Translations under genes and position numbers: made by a program
Source of the DNA: Desmonostoc muscorum FACHB-395
GTDB taxonomy: Bacteria > Cyanobacteriota > Cyanobacteriia > Cyanobacteriales > Nostocaceae
Assembly (NCBI RefSeq): GCF_014698035.1
Contig: NZ_JACJSF010000019.1
Span: forward strand, 53,507 to 117,506
Length of the DNA stretch: 64,000 nucleotides
Direction of reading: 5' to 3'
Notes under the pieces: model-generated
What the model was told of the DNA's origin: nothing
Databases searched by the model: none
The model's input: the letters and a program-made list of their open reading frames with translations, nothing else
Shown here: piece by piece, positions 22,736-33,269 of the stretch
Layout: every line of letters starts with the position of its first letter
Numbering within the stretch: the stretch's first letter is position 1

Positions 22736-23917
22736 ATGTCCGATTCCCAAACTGTTAGTGCTGCTGTTGCCAAACTCTACAATACCTATCCCTTTCCGCC
22801 AGAAGCTTTGTTGGATGAACCACCACCAGGCTATAACTGGCGCTGGAACTGGCTAGCTGCTCATAATTTTTGCACAGGTCAAAAACCCCAAAGGCAAGAT
22901 ATTAGGATTTTAGATGCAGGTTGCGGTACAGGGGTAAGTACAGAGTACCTGGTTCATCTCAATCCCCAGGCTTCTGTTGTGGGAATTGATCTCAGTACTG
23001 GGGCTTTGGATGTAGCAAAAGAACGTTGTCAGCGTTCTGGTGCTAACCGTGTTGAGTTTCATCACCTCAGCTTGTTTGATGTGGAACAGTTACCAGGTGA
23101 GTTTGATTTAATTAACTGTGTTGGCGTTTTGCACCATACCTCCGATCCAATTCGCGGTATTCAAGCTTTGGCGCAGAAGTTAGCCCCAGGCGGCTTAATG
23201 CACATTTTTGTGTACGGAGAGTTGGGACGCTGGGAAATTCAACTCATGCAAAAAGCGATCGCACTTCTGCAAGGTGACAAAAAAGGCGACTACCGCGATG
23301 GTGTCCAAGTCGGACGGCAAATATTTGCTTCTTTACCAGAAAATAACCGAATTGTCAAATACGAAAAGCAGCGTTGGTCATTAGAAAACCACAAGGATGA
23401 ACACTTTGCCGATATGTACGTTCATCCCCAAGAAATTGACTACAACATTGAGACGCTGTTTGAATTAATTGATGCTTCGGGATTAGAGTTTATTGGTTTC
23501 TCGAATCCGAGTTTCTGGGATTTGGAGAGACTTTTGAGCAAAGCACCAGAGTTAGTAGAACGGGCAAAAGAATTGAGCGATCGCCAGCTTTATCGCCTGA
23601 TAGAATTACTAGACCCAGAAGTAACTCATTACGAGTTTTTCCTTGGCCGTCCTCCCTTAGTAAAAACTGACTGGTCAGACGACAAAGCTTTATTAGCGGC
23701 GATTCCCGAACTTAATCCTTGTATTGAAGGATTTCCCAGTCAATGCTTCTTTAATTACAATTACCAAATTGTTAATTTATCTGAACCAGAGTTTGAATTT
23801 ATGCAAAAGTGTGATGCTAATTCTACAGTTGCAGATATTTTGACAGATGGGCAACTGGGATTAGATGAAGTAAGAAAACTTCTTCAGCAGCAACTGATAT
23901 TATTAGCACCTGCTTAA
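22736..23917 (+). CDS. class I SAM-dependent methyltransferase with C-terminal extension
   Basis: A 393-residue protein. The SAM-binding fold begins at about residue 55 with ILDAGCGTGVSTEYL, followed by VVGIDLSTGALDVAKERC, FDLINCVGVLHHTSDP and KLAPGGLMHIFVYGELGRW. A short N-terminal segment (VAKLYNTYPFPPEALL) resembles the usual lead-in of this cyanobacterial family. The last 100 residues (QIVNLSEPEFEFMQKCDANST onward) look like a small helical or winged-helix add-on. The gene stands alone. The substrate is unknown. Confidence 0.8.
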   Translation: MSDSQTVSAAVAKLYNTYPFPPEALLDEPPPGYNWRWNWLAAHNFCTGQKPQRQDIRILDAGCGTGVSTEYLVHLNPQASVVGIDLSTGALDVAKERCQRSGANRVEFHHLSLFDVEQLPGEFDLINCVGVLHHTSDPIRGIQALAQKLAPGGLMHIFVYGELGRWEIQLMQKAIALLQGDKKGDYRDGVQVGRQIFASLPENNRIVKYEKQRWSLENHKDEHFADMYVHPQEIDYNIETLFELIDASGLEFIGFSNPSFWDLERLLSKAPELVERAKELSDRQLYRLIELLDPEVTHYEFFLGRPPLVKTDWSDDKALLAAIPELNPCIEGFPSQCFFNYNYQIVNLSEPEFEFMQKCDANSTVADILTDGQLGLDEVRKLLQQQLILLAPA

Positions 23918-24424
23918 TCAGCCTCCAATTCAACACTGGCTTAATAAAAGCAATTTATACTTATGGTGATGAGCGATCGCCCATCACCACTTTTGGTAAA
24001 TTAATGTAGATTAGGAAAGTGCCCAACAAACGGGTATTCTAAATCCCAAAAGTTGGAGTTTTTTGAAATTCAGCAGTGGTGCGCTGCTTAATGACAAGCC
24101 GCTACTCTCCGATTTCTGATTTGCGGTACGCCTATACACTCCTCAAGCACCAGTTGATTTTATTGACACCCAATTACTTCAAACACCAAGATGCTATGTA
24201 ACGACTTTGGAGGACAATAATCTAGTCAAAAAAGCTGGAATTGGAAGAAATTTTGAATTTTTAGGCAACGATAATTTGATTATTCACCCACACAGTCTTT
24301 TACATCATCAGCCGCTCTCTCGCTTCTGGGAGCGCGATTTTACTGACTGTGTAACGTTGCCAAGAAGTTAATTGTTTTTTCCTAAAGTATTGTTACCGGA
24401 TCGTGATATGATTCAGCTGACTGA
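23918..24424. other. spacer upstream of the atp operon
   Basis: No firm gene in about 500 bases. One frame without an ATG stays open from 24120 to 24371 (about 83 codons; it includes LEDNNLVKKAGIGRNFEFLG) and may be a gene fragment; I cannot name it. A short ATG frame overlaps it in another phase. The atp promoter is expected near the end of this region. Confidence 0.35.
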
Positions 24425-24907
24425 ATGTGCAGTCATCATAATTTAACTGTACTGGTTTCAAGTCTCGTGAGCTTGTCAGACGAATCAATTGCGCCCACTC
24501 CGACAACGCAACAAGATGCTAAAACTGATTCTGGAGACACAGAATCAGGTAACTCTATGCGAGAGTTTTATCAACTCTTCCAGCGATTGTTGGTAATCAC
24601 GCTTGTCTTGACGGGGGTTATTTTTATCTCTGTGTGGATTTTTTATTCCTTAAACATTGCCCTAAATTATTTAATTGGGGCGTGTACAGGTGTGGTTTAC
24701 TTAAAAATGTTGGCTAGAGACGTTGAGCAACTTGGTAGTGAAAAAACCAGTTTGAGCAAAACTCGTTTTGCTCTATTTATGGGAGTCATGATCGTGGCAA
24801 CTCAATGGCGTGAGCTACAGATTTTGCCCATATTTTTGGGATTTCTAACTTACAAAGCCACGCTCCTCGTCTATATGGTGCAAATTGCGTTCATTCCTGA
24901 TTCTTAA
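24425..24907 (+). CDS. atpI: AtpI, ATP synthase assembly protein I
   Basis: A small membrane protein that begins the ATP synthase operon. It assists assembly of the c ring and is not part of the final enzyme. Four hydrophobic segments follow a polar N-terminus, including [20 protein letters not shown] and [17 protein letters not shown]. The start is uncertain: ATG 24425 gives 160 residues, GTG 24467 gives 146 ([12 protein letters not shown]) and ATG 24557 gives a shorter form. None has a strong ribosome site. atpB follows after 60 bases. Confidence 0.85.
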   Translation: MCSHHNLTVLVSSLVSLSDESIAPTPTTQQDAKTDSGDTESGNSMREFYQLFQRLLVITLVLTGVIFISVWIFYSLNIALNYLIGACTGVVYLKMLARDVEQLGSEKTSLSKTRFALFMGVMIVATQWRELQILPIFLGFLTYKATLLVYMVQIAFIPDS

Positions 24908-24967
24908 AAAGTCAGGCTCACAAAGATAGTAATCCCATCCTCGATCGTTGGGGAAAATGCTTGAAGA

Positions 24968-25729
24968 ATGCAAATGCTTAGTGTCTTAAACGCCTTTAAT
25001 TCTTTTCCCCTCGCCGAATTAGAAGTAGGTCATCATTTCTACTGGCAGTTGGGCAATCTTAAAATTCATGGGCAAGTTTTTCTCACCTCATGGTTTGTGA
25101 TTAGCATTTTAGTAGTGGCTTCAATAGCTGCTACTCGCAATGCACAAAGAATTCCCAAGGGCATCCAGAATTTGATGGAATACGCCCTAGAATTTATTCG
25201 TGATTTGGCCAAAAACCAACTTGGTGAGAAAGAGTACCGCCCTTGGGTGCCATTTATTGGCACATTGTTCTTGTTTATTTTCGTATCGAACTGGTCAGGT
25301 GCGCTAATTCCCTGGAAGCTCATCAAGCTACCTTCGGGCGAATTGGCAGCTCCCACCAATGACATCAATACGACTGTTGCATTAGCACTGCTAACTTCCT
25401 TAGCGTACTTTTACGCCGGTTTTAGCAAGCGGGGTTTAGGCTACTTTAAGAAATATATAGAGCCAACACCCGTTTTGTTGCCGATCGCAATTCTCGAAGA
25501 TTTCACCAAGCCCCTCTCCCTAAGCTTCCGGCTATTTGGTAATATTTTGGCGGATGAATTGGTAGTTGCGGTGTTGGTGCTGCTAGTTCCTCTATTTGTA
25601 CCTCTGCCTGTAATGGCCTTGGGTTTATTTACCAGTGCCATTCAAGCCCTGGTTTTCGCCACCCTAGCCGGAGCATACATTCATGAGGCAATGGAGGGAC
25701 ATGGCGGAGAAGAACATGAGGAGCATTAA
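24968..25729 (+). CDS. atpB: ATP synthase F0 subunit a
   Basis: A 253-residue membrane protein (251 if ATG 24974 is used), also called atpI in the cyanobacterial naming scheme. Subunit a forms the proton half-channels beside the c ring. The essential arginine lies in [14 protein letters not shown], and the family end segment [19 protein letters not shown] is present. N-terminal residues [15 protein letters not shown] are typical of cyanobacterial and plastid subunit a. It is followed by atpE after 147 bases. Confidence 0.97.
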
Positions 25730-25834
25730 ACTTCTCAGTTGATAGCACAGTTCCAAGAGCATTTTGCTCAAAACATCGCAAAGCGCGATCAAAGAACTCA
25801 TGTGCAGCGTGAAAACCACGTTTCTAGTCGTTAA

Positions 25835-26122
<288 letters not shown>

Positions 26123-26304
26123 TACCTGAAAATTTTTGCGAGTGTGGAGACGTGAATCATCACGCCTCTACAATCAAAACGTTTTGGGTATCTCAATAGT
26201 TATAATGTTCAGTTGACCCTTGTTGGCTATGGGTCTCTAAAATATGAAAGGTTGGATGACGTTGCTAGCCATGAAAACTGCTACTCCAGCCAAAGAGGAG
26301 ACAA

Positions 26305-26736
26305 ATGTTTGATTTCGATGCTACCTTGCCCTTCATGGCATTGCAATTCCTGCTATTAGCAGCTGTGTTGAATGCAATTTTCTATAAGCCACTGACCAAG
26401 GTACTAGACGATCGCGATAGTTACATCCGAACGAATACCCTTGAGGCGAAAGAAAGCTTGGCTAAAGCCGAACGCTTGGCTACCGAATATGAGCAGCAAC
26501 TCGCAGACGCTCGCAGACAATCGCAAGCTACTGTAGAAGCCGCTCAACTTGAAGCTAAGAAAATTACTGCCGAAAAAATTGCTGAAGCCCAAAAGGAAGC
26601 CCAGTCTCAACGAGAACAAGCTTCTGTTGAAATAGAGCAACAAAAACAAGAAGCTTTTCGTACCTTAGAGCAACAAGTTGATGCTCTAAGTAGGCAGATT
26701 CTAGAAAAACTATTGGGGCCAACTCCAGTTAGATAA
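26305..26736 (+). CDS. atpF2: ATP synthase F0 subunit b'
   Basis: A 143-residue protein, also called atpG in cyanobacterial naming. One N-terminal membrane helix ([20 protein letters not shown]) is followed by a long charged coiled coil rich in Ala, Glu, Gln and Lys. Together with subunit b it forms the peripheral stalk; two unlike b subunits are characteristic of photosynthetic bacteria. GAGGAGAC before ATG 26305 supports the start. The stop is followed by a 194-base spacer containing direct repeats before atpF. Confidence 0.95.
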   Translation: MFDFDATLPFMALQFLLLAAVLNAIFYKPLTKVLDDRDSYIRTNTLEAKESLAKAERLATEYEQQLADARRQSQATVEAAQLEAKKITAEKIAEAQKEAQSQREQASVEIEQQKQEAFRTLEQQVDALSRQILEKLLGPTPVR

Positions 26737-26833
26737 GCTAACGAGATTGGTTCTGTGTAAAGCATACGCGCAACTGGCCCCTAGTCCAGAGCGCAAAATT
26801 TAAGTGTCAAAAAAAGGCACTTTTTCCCTTCTT

Positions 26834-26880
26834 GGGAAAGATACTTAATTTCCTGACAGGGAAAAGATACTTAAATTTCC
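26834..26880 (+). repeat. tandem direct repeat in the b'-b spacer
   Basis: GGGAAAGATACTTAATTTCC at 26834-26853 recurs with two extra A bases at 26859-26880. Each copy is itself partly palindromic (GGGAAA...TTTCC). The pair lies 50-100 bases before atpF and could affect its leader. Confidence 0.5.
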
Positions 26881-26930
26881 TTCCCTAGGGGAAAATACAA
26901 CGTACTAGCAAGCGAGCAGCGCACTTGTAA

Positions 26931-27503
26931 ATGGGTATCATGGGGACATTCTTATTACTTGCCGCAGAAGCGAACGCTGTTCACTCTGAATTGGCAGAAG
27001 GCGCAGCAGAAGGTGGTTTCGGTCTAAACCTAGACATTTTTGAAACCAATCTGATCAATCTAGCGATTCTGGTTGGCATACTATTCTACTTCGGACGTAA
27101 AGTTTTAAGCAATATCCTGAACGAGCGACAATCCAATATTGCCACCGCAATTCAGGAAGCAGAAGGGCGCTTAAAAGAGGCAAAGACTGCCCTTTCCCAA
27201 GCGCAAGAGCAGTTGAAGCAATCTCAAGCAGAAGCAGAACGTATCCGCCAATCGTCCGTAGAAAATGCTCAAAAAGCGAAAGAAGCCTTGTTAGCGAAAG
27301 CAGCGCAAGACGTAGAACGCTTGAAACAAACAGCAGCAGCAGATTTAAACAGCGAAACCGAACGAGCGATCGCTCAACTACGGCAACGAGTTGCTACACT
27401 AGCATTGCAAAAAGTCGAATCGCAACTCAAAGGCGGGATTGCCGACGATGCTCAACAAAGTTTAATTGATCGTAGCATCGCACAACTGGGAGGCAATGTA
27501 TGA
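26931..27503 (+). CDS. atpF: ATP synthase F0 subunit b
   Basis: A 190-residue peripheral stalk subunit. The membrane helix is at about 41-60 ([20 protein letters not shown]), preceded by a longer N-terminal stretch ([18 protein letters not shown]) as in cyanobacteria and plastids. A long coiled coil makes up the rest. A second ATG three codons in (26940) is an alternative start. The stop codon overlaps the start of atpH by four bases (ATGA). Confidence 0.96.
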   Translation: MGIMGTFLLLAAEANAVHSELAEGAAEGGFGLNLDIFETNLINLAILVGILFYFGRKVLSNILNERQSNIATAIQEAEGRLKEAKTALSQAQEQLKQSQAEAERIRQSSVENAQKAKEALLAKAAQDVERLKQTAAADLNSETERAIAQLRQRVATLALQKVESQLKGGIADDAQQSLIDRSIAQLGGNV

Positions 27504-28054
27504 CAAGTCAGGTAGCGGCAGCCGAAGTAGCCCAACCTTACGCACAGGCACTTTTGTCAATAGCGCAATCGAAAAATTTGACAGAAGAGTTCGGGGAAGA
27601 TGCGCGGACTTTCCTGGGACTGCTCAGAGCAGACAAACAGCTACACAACTTCTTCAGCAACCCGTTTATTCAGGCTGAGAACAAAAAAGCTCTCATCAAA
27701 AAAATACTCGGTGAAGGCTCTAACCCCTACTTACGCAACTTTTTGTTGATATTAGTAGACAAACGCCGCATTGCATTCTTGGAATCGATTTTTCAACAAT
27801 ATCTGGCGCTGTTGCGGCAGCTGAATCAAACCGTATTAGCGGAAGTAATTTCAGCCGTTCCCCTCACAGAAGCTCAACAGCAGGCAATTATCCAAAAGGT
27901 CATTGCCATCAGTAATGCTCGCCAGGTAGAACTAGAAACCAAGGTAGACAGTGAGTTAATTGGTGGTGTGATTATTAAAGTAGGTTCGCAGGTAATTGAT
28001 GCCAGTATCCGGGGTCAACTGCGCCGCCTTTCATTGCGCTTAACTAATAGCTAG
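27500..28054 (+). CDS. atpH: ATP synthase F1 subunit delta
   Basis: A 184-residue soluble protein, also called atpD in cyanobacterial naming, that connects the top of F1 with the peripheral stalk. The N-terminal helix bundle starts [14 protein letters not shown], and the C-terminal family signature is [19 protein letters not shown] with SIRGQLRRL. It overlaps atpF by four bases, so translation is coupled. A 190-base spacer made largely of heptamer repeats separates it from atpA. Confidence 0.96.
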   Translation: MTSQVAAAEVAQPYAQALLSIAQSKNLTEEFGEDARTFLGLLRADKQLHNFFSNPFIQAENKKALIKKILGEGSNPYLRNFLLILVDKRRIAFLESIFQQYLALLRQLNQTVLAEVISAVPLTEAQQQAIIQKVIAISNARQVELETKVDSELIGGVIIKVGSQVIDASIRGQLRRLSLRLTNS

Positions 28055-28071
28055 AAGGTTAGGATTAGAAG

Positions 28072-28212
28072 TTGGGAGTTAGGAGTTAGGAGTTAGGAGT
28101 TGGGAGTTAAGTAAACAGTAATTTATTTTGACTTTTAACTTTTAACTTTTGCTTTTTTAACTCATCACTACTCACTCTTAACTCAGCACTCTTAACTCAG
28201 CACTCAGCACTG
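28072..28212. repeat. heptamer repeats between atpH and atpA
   Basis: GGAGTTA units repeat at 28072-28109, followed after a T-rich stretch by ACTCTTAACTCAGC-type units at 28173-28212. The two blocks are roughly complementary in style and could pair in the transcript. They fill most of the atpH-atpA spacer. Confidence 0.75.
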
Positions 28213-28244
28213 AATTCCGTCTCGAAAGCAAACAAGATAGACAC

Positions 28245-29765
28245 ATGAGCATATCAATTAGACCTGACGAAATTAGCAGCATTATCCAACAACAAATCGA
28301 GCAATACGATCAAGAGGTCAAAGTTGCTAACGTTGGTACCGTCCTACAAGTAGGTGACGGTATTGCCCGGATCTATGGTCTGGAAAAGGCTATGGCTGGG
28401 GAACTCTTAGAATTTGAAGATGGCACAATTGGCATCGCCCAAAACTTAGAAGAAGACAACGTGGGCGCGGTGTTGATGGGTGAAGGGCTGGAAATTCAAG
28501 AAGGTAGTTCTGTAACCGCTACTGGTAGAATTGCTCAAATTCCAGTCGGGGAAGCCTTAATTGGAAGAGTTGTAGACGCTTTGGGTCGCCCCATCGATGG
28601 TAAGGGAGACATCAAATCCTCAGAAAGCCGTTTGATTGAATCTCCAGCGCCTGGTATTATTGCTCGTCGATCTGTACACGAACCCATGCAAACGGGAATT
28701 ACAGCTATTGACTCAATGATTCCCATCGGTCGCGGTCAACGGGAATTGATTATTGGCGATCGCCAAACCGGTAAAACTGCGATCGCGATCGACACCATCA
28801 TCAACCAAAAAGAAGAAGATGTAGTTTGTGTCTACGTTGCCATCGGTCAAAAGGCTTCCACCGTCGCTAACGTGGTGCAGACATTGCAAGAAAAAGGCGC
28901 GATGGATTACACCATCGTCGTCGCCGCTAGTGCCAGTGAACCAGCAACACTACAATACCTAGCTCCTTACACAGGCGCAACTATTGCCGAGTACTTTATG
29001 TACAAAGGCAAAGCTACCCTAGTAATTTACGACGATCTTTCCAAGCAAGCCCAAGCTTATCGCCAAATGTCCCTGCTGCTACGTCGCCCACCCGGACGCG
29101 AAGCTTACCCCGGAGATGTATTCTACATTCACTCTCGTTTGTTAGAAAGAGCCGCCAAGCTGAGTGATGAATTAGGTAAAGGCAGCATGACCGCCCTACC
29201 AATCATCGAAACCCAAGCTGGTGACGTTTCGGCATACATCCCCACAAACGTAATTTCCATTACCGATGGTCAGATATTCCTATCTTCTGACTTGTTCAAC
29301 GCTGGTATCCGTCCAGCTGTGAACCCAGGTATTTCAGTATCCCGCGTGGGTTCTGCGGCTCAAACCAAGGCAATGAAAAAAGTTGCTGGTAAGATTAAAT
29401 TGGAACTAGCCCAATTTGACGACCTGCAAGCCTTCGCACAATTTGCTTCTGACTTAGATAAAGCCACTCAAGACCAGTTGGCACGTGGTCAACGGTTACG
29501 CGAACTTCTTAAGCAGCCACAAAATTCGCCACTCTCAGTATACGAGCAAGTAGCAATTCTTTACGCTGGTATCAATGGGTACTTGGATGATGTGCCTGTA
29601 GATAAAGTTACCACCTTTACCCAAGGTCTGCGGGAGTACTTAAAGACTGGTAAAACCCAGTATGCCGAAGGAGTAAGAGCCTCCAAAGCACTAGGTGATG
29701 CAGAAGAAGCTGCCTTGAAAGAAGCACTTACCGAATACAAGAAGACTTTCAAAGCAGCAGCGTAA
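28245..29765 (+). CDS. atpA: ATP synthase F1 subunit alpha
   Basis: A 506-residue alpha subunit of the catalytic hexamer. The P-loop is [13 protein letters not shown], and the family signature [14 protein letters not shown] is present. The start [20 protein letters not shown] is typical of cyanobacteria. Subunit beta is not in this operon; in cyanobacteria atpD and atpC (beta and epsilon) lie elsewhere. The gene is flanked on both sides by heptamer repeat blocks. Confidence 0.99.
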   Translation: MSISIRPDEISSIIQQQIEQYDQEVKVANVGTVLQVGDGIARIYGLEKAMAGELLEFEDGTIGIAQNLEEDNVGAVLMGEGLEIQEGSSVTATGRIAQIPVGEALIGRVVDALGRPIDGKGDIKSSESRLIESPAPGIIARRSVHEPMQTGITAIDSMIPIGRGQRELIIGDRQTGKTAIAIDTIINQKEEDVVCVYVAIGQKASTVANVVQTLQEKGAMDYTIVVAASASEPATLQYLAPYTGATIAEYFMYKGKATLVIYDDLSKQAQAYRQMSLLLRRPPGREAYPGDVFYIHSRLLERAAKLSDELGKGSMTALPIIETQAGDVSAYIPTNVISITDGQIFLSSDLFNAGIRPAVNPGISVSRVGSAAQTKAMKKVAGKIKLELAQFDDLQAFAQFASDLDKATQDQLARGQRLRELLKQPQNSPLSVYEQVAILYAGINGYLDDVPVDKVTTFTQGLREYLKTGKTQYAEGVRASKALGDAEEAALKEALTEYKKTFKAAA

Positions 29766-29771
29766 TTACAG

Positions 29772-29907
29772 TGCTGAGTGCTGAGTGCCGAGTGCTGAGT
29801 AGCTATAAGTGTTGAGTTGAAGAAAGTTTTTCATTCAAAACTCAAAATTTCAAACTCAGAACTCAGGACTCAGAACTCAGAACTCAGAACTCAGGACTCA
29901 GAACTTA
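29772..29907. repeat. heptamer repeats between atpA and atpG
   Basis: TGCTGAG units at 29772-29802 and CAGAACT units (with CAGGACT variants) at 29838-29907 run almost to the atpG start. They stay open in frame with atpG, which creates a spurious N-terminal extension of about 32 codons. Confidence 0.8.
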
Positions 29908-29912
29908 AAGTT

Positions 29913-30860
29913 ATGGCCAATCTAAAAGCAATACGCGATCGCATTCAGTCGGTCAAAAACACCAAAAAAATCACAGAAGCCATGCGTCTCGTAGCTGCGG
30001 CTAGAGTGCGTCGGGCGCAAGAACAAGTACTAGCGACTCGCCCCTTTGCCGATCGCTTGGCACAAGTATTATATGGTTTGCAAAGCCGTTTGCGCTTTGA
30101 AGAAGCAAACCTGCCACTACTGAAAAAAAGAGAAGTTAAGTCAGTCGGGCTATTGGTAATTTCAGGCGATCGCGGTTTATGCGGCGGCTACAATAATAAC
30201 GTTATCCGTCGTGCAGAGAATCGTGCCAAGGAAATCAAGGCAGAAGGTTTAAACTATCAATTTGTGATCGTCGGGCGCAAAGCTACACAGTACTTTCAAC
30301 GCCGCGATCAGCCCATTGATGCCACTTACAGCGGCTTAGAGCAAATTCCCACTGCAGCCGAAGCCAATCAGATTGCCGATCAACTACTTTCCTTATTCCT
30401 TTCGGAAGAAGTTGACCGCATCGAATTAATCTATACCAGATTTCTTTCCTTGGTTAGCTCCCGTCCTGTAATCCAAACCTTACTGCCCCTCGATCCACAA
30501 GGACTAGAAGCGGGTGATGACGAAATCTTCCGCTTGACAACCCGTGGCGGTAAATTTGAAGTAGAACGGGAGAAAGTGGCTAGCCAAGTTCGCGCGTTGG
30601 CTCCTGACATGATTTTCGAGCAAGATCCAGTACAGATCCTCGATTCTTTGTTGCCCCTGTATCTGAGTAACCAGCTATTGCGGGCGCTGCAAGAATCTGC
30701 GGCTAGTGAACTAGCAGCGCGGATGACAGCTATGAGTAATGCTAGTGAAAATGCGGGTGAATTGATTAATACCCTCACACTGTCTTACAACAAAGCTCGA
30801 CAAGCTGCCATTACCCAAGAACTCCTAGAGGTTGTAGGTGGTGCTGAAGCACTAACTTAG
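29913..30860 (+). CDS. atpG: ATP synthase F1 subunit gamma
   Basis: A 315-residue rotor subunit, also called atpC in cyanobacterial naming. The start is ATG 29913 ([20 protein letters not shown]); upstream in-frame codons are only repeat sequence. The central segment [11 protein letters not shown] and the C-terminal SEMxA-like helix ([20 protein letters not shown]) are standard. The cyanobacterial insertion around residues 195-240 is present but lacks the redox cysteine pair of plant gamma. It is the last gene of the operon, and a strong terminator follows. Confidence 0.98.
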   Translation: MANLKAIRDRIQSVKNTKKITEAMRLVAAARVRRAQEQVLATRPFADRLAQVLYGLQSRLRFEEANLPLLKKREVKSVGLLVISGDRGLCGGYNNNVIRRAENRAKEIKAEGLNYQFVIVGRKATQYFQRRDQPIDATYSGLEQIPTAAEANQIADQLLSLFLSEEVDRIELIYTRFLSLVSSRPVIQTLLPLDPQGLEAGDDEIFRLTTRGGKFEVEREKVASQVRALAPDMIFEQDPVQILDSLLPLYLSNQLLRALQESAASELAARMTAMSNASENAGELINTLTLSYNKARQAAITQELLEVVGGAEALT

Positions 30861-30885
30861 GAAAATATTTGTTGTGGATTATGGC

Positions 30886-30932
30886 AAATAGCCAATTGCT
30901 AATGGTTTTAAAATTAGCGATTGGCTATTTTG
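30886..30932 (+). terminator. terminator of the atp operon
   Basis: An 18-bp stem (30886-30903 with 30913-30930, a single G-T pair) encloses a short loop and ends in TTTT. It lies 25 bases after the gamma gene. Confidence 0.85.
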
Positions 30933-31032
30933 ACTAAGTGGAGCCATATATTCTGACTTTGATAATTACGAATTACGAATTACGAATTACAAATTCAAGA
31001 ATCGCGTATTATAATCGAAGTATGAAGCGCAT

Positions 31033-31419
31033 GGGTCCGTCACGGTTTCGACAGGTTGGCGAACGCTGCTCTGTGATTCAGGTCGAGAGTGAGTCTCCTC
31101 TCGGAAATCAAAGGCTCAAACAAAAAGTAAATGCGAATAACATCGTTAACTTTGCTCGTAAGGATGCTCTAGTAGCTGCCTAAACACCTCTTATAGGTTC
31201 GAGCGTCTTCGGTTTGACTCCGTTAAGGACTGAAGACCAAACCCTAACGGATGCTCTAGTAAGCGTTCTCTGGTTGGCTTGCTAGCTAAGATTAAATCAG
31301 AGAATCCTACGTTCGGGATAATGAACGATTCCCGCCTTGAGGGTCAGAAAGGCTAAACCTGTGAATGAGCGGGGGGTCAATACCCAATTTGGACAGCAGT
31401 TCGACTCTGCTCGGATCCA
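31033..31419 (+). ncRNA. ssrA: tmRNA
   Basis: A one-piece tmRNA of about 387 bases. The 5' end GGGTCCG (31033-31039) pairs with CGGATCC (31412-31418) as the tRNA-like acceptor stem, followed by discriminator A. CCA is not encoded. The typical GTCACGGTTTCGACAGG start and the CAGTTCGACTCTGC T arm are intact. The tag frame at 31133-31183 reads ANNIVNFARKDALVAA and stops at TAA. tmRNA rescues stalled ribosomes and marks the unfinished protein for degradation. GGATGCTCTAGTA occurs twice, once in the tag frame (31162-31174) and again in the pseudoknot region (31249-31261). Confidence 0.97.
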
Positions 31420-31437
31420 CTAAGAATAAATAACAAG

Positions 31438-31475
31438 TCCACCTGATAATCTAATATCAAGGTGGATTTTGTTTT
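31438..31475 (+). terminator. terminator of ssrA
   Basis: TCCACCTGATA pairs with TATCAAGGTGGA (one bulged A), followed by TTTTGTTTT. It begins 18 bases after the mature tmRNA end. Confidence 0.8.
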
Positions 31476-31934
31476 GTGCTGTCTGAATATATTAAATCAG
31501 TAGACCGAATTGAGCCAAGAAAGGAATCAATTCAAAATCCAAAATTAGTGGACTTTCAGCATTTCCTGATGAAAGGATGTTCATTTTGTCCTACTTAAAT
31601 TATTTAGCACTTCGGTGTACTTGAGCTACATCACCATCAACGTGCTAATTTTTACCAAAGTTTATTCAGGCTGTTAAAATCTTCTTGGTCTGCATCATCA
31701 AGGTTCAAAGCAAAAGTTCGACATTCTAAATCCTTGCTTTGCTAATTGCTGCAAAACCCTGGTCGGTGATTTAATCCGTAACAGACCCCCAGCAGCCTTT
31801 GACTTTGGGAGAAACGCCAAAGCGATCGCTTCTTCAGTTTTACTATTACTATCGTTGTAGCAAAGATATGCGATCGCCTACCAATCCTGTCCCAACTTTT
31901 GCATTGAGGAAATTACTAAGAGTGACGAGAAGCT
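31476..31934. other. gene-free stretch after ssrA
   Basis: About 460 bases with no gene I can support. Short frames occur but none has a recognisable product. It leads into a truncated IS630-type transposase gene and may be leftover mobile-element DNA. Confidence 0.3.
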
Positions 31935-32390
31935 TTAATTATTCTGTTCCTGAGGTTGTTTGCGTGCGGTTCCAAACCTTCTTCCCCTTTGTTTAAGTAC
32001 CCGTCGTAACCGATCTGCACTCAAGCTTACTTGGCGTTCAGATGCCAGTTTTTTTGCTAATTGTTTAGAGTTATAAGTCTGTGACTCTTGAGCTAAACAA
32101 TTTTCTAGATAAACCAAATCTGATTCTGAATATCGAGGTTTTCCACCTCGGCCAGGAGCATCCCACAGACCTGCTAAACCCATCTTTTCCCAACGATGAA
32201 GGGTTTGACGTACTGTTGAAATTGCCCAGTTCAAACCTTTAGCAATTTGCTCATTTTTTAAACCACGATTATTTAGCAGTAAGACTTGAGCCCGATCCTT
32301 GGTGCGTTGAGGAACATGTTTGGCTTTTCTTAACTCTTCTAAAGTCAGCTTTTCTTGCTCAGTTAGAAAGACTTTTAATCTGCATCCCAT
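31935..32390 (-). pseudogene. IS630-type transposase, N-terminal helix-turn-helix part only
   Basis: A 151-residue frame starting MGCRLKVFLTEQEKLTLEEL. It contains the helix-turn-helix pair of IS630/Tc1-like transposases (GLKNEQIAKGLNWAISTVRQ, LHRWEKMGLAGLWD) and the GRGGKP linker. It ends in a second HTH-like stretch (LSADRLRRVLKQRG). The catalytic DDE half should follow but is not recognisable in the downstream bases. In some IS630 elements the two halves are joined by frameshifting; here the second half seems deleted. I see no terminal repeats. Confidence 0.7.
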
Positions 32391-32930
32391 AATTAATAAC
32401 CTTTTACACAGTTAATTGTTGCCATCTTTTCTTAAGAATTTGTTAGCGTTATTATAATTAATGTCTAAAGTCGATAATAAAGGACTGTATCATTAAAATT
32501 CTTCAATTATTCTTATGATTACGGCGATTTATCGAAACTTTAAAAATAATTTTTACGCTATTTTCCATTGGAATGAGCAGAAAAGCATATACATAGAAGC
32601 CTTCTTCCTTTTTATTCAACTCATCTCTGGAAATTTTTCTTACCTATCTCCAAAAAATATCTATTTTCTCGACTTCACATAAATTTTATATTTCACATAA
32701 CAATATTATTGCTTGAAACAAAAATATATTCAATACCTATTGGAGATAGAAAAAATTGTGTTGCTTTTCCTGTTTTTACCACCTTTCCCACTTTTCCTAC
32801 TTTTCCTACCTTTCCTACTTTTTTGCAAAATAGCGTCTTAAAAAACTAACTTTTAATCTATCCTCTTAAGACAATTATTCTACGCCATAACTACAGAGTT
32901 TGTTTGTAAAACCTAGTATATTTTTATCAT
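32391..32930. other. AT-rich stretch with a pyrimidine run
   Basis: No gene. At 32770-32822 the forward strand is almost purely T and C with repeating CTACTTTTC-like units. The remainder is AT-rich and unremarkable. Confidence 0.35.
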
Positions 32931-33189
32931 TTATACGTCACTCTCAAAAGAATTAACTTTTATTTGTCAACTTCCTTATGCAGCTATTTAAGCAGTTTTG
33001 TAGGTTGGGTGCAGCGACAGCGTAACCCAACATAAATAAGGTGGTAATGTTGGGTTGCGTTTCACTCCACCCAACCTACATAAATATATCTTTTAAAAAA
33101 CTCTAGGTTTCAACATAGATGAGGTTTATACGTCACTTTCAAAAGAACTAACTTTTATTTATTACCTTCTTTATGCAGCCATTTAAGTG
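32931..33189. repeat. nested hairpin repeat between two direct repeats
   Basis: Two direct copies of about 63 bases, each starting TTATACGTCACT, lie at 32931-32993 and 33126-33189 with about eight differences. Between them is a hairpin element at 33000-33079. Its outer arms are GTAGGTTGGGTG and CACCCAACCTAC (12 of 12 bases). Inner arms AACCCAACAT (33024-33033) and ATGTTGGGTT (33047-33056) also pair perfectly. The TAGGTTGGGTG-type hairpin is a common dispersed repeat in cyanobacteria. Confidence 0.8.
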
Positions 33190-33269
33190 GCAAAAACAAT
33201 TAAAGAGTAGGCTTTTGAGTTGTACTGAGTTTTATATAATAGTCCTAGATGTATGATATTAGTTTTGAT

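Noticed and set aside
29817..29912. N-terminal extension of the ATP synthase gamma gene
   Set aside because: The 32 extra codons are heptamer repeats. The family N-terminus begins at ATG 29913.
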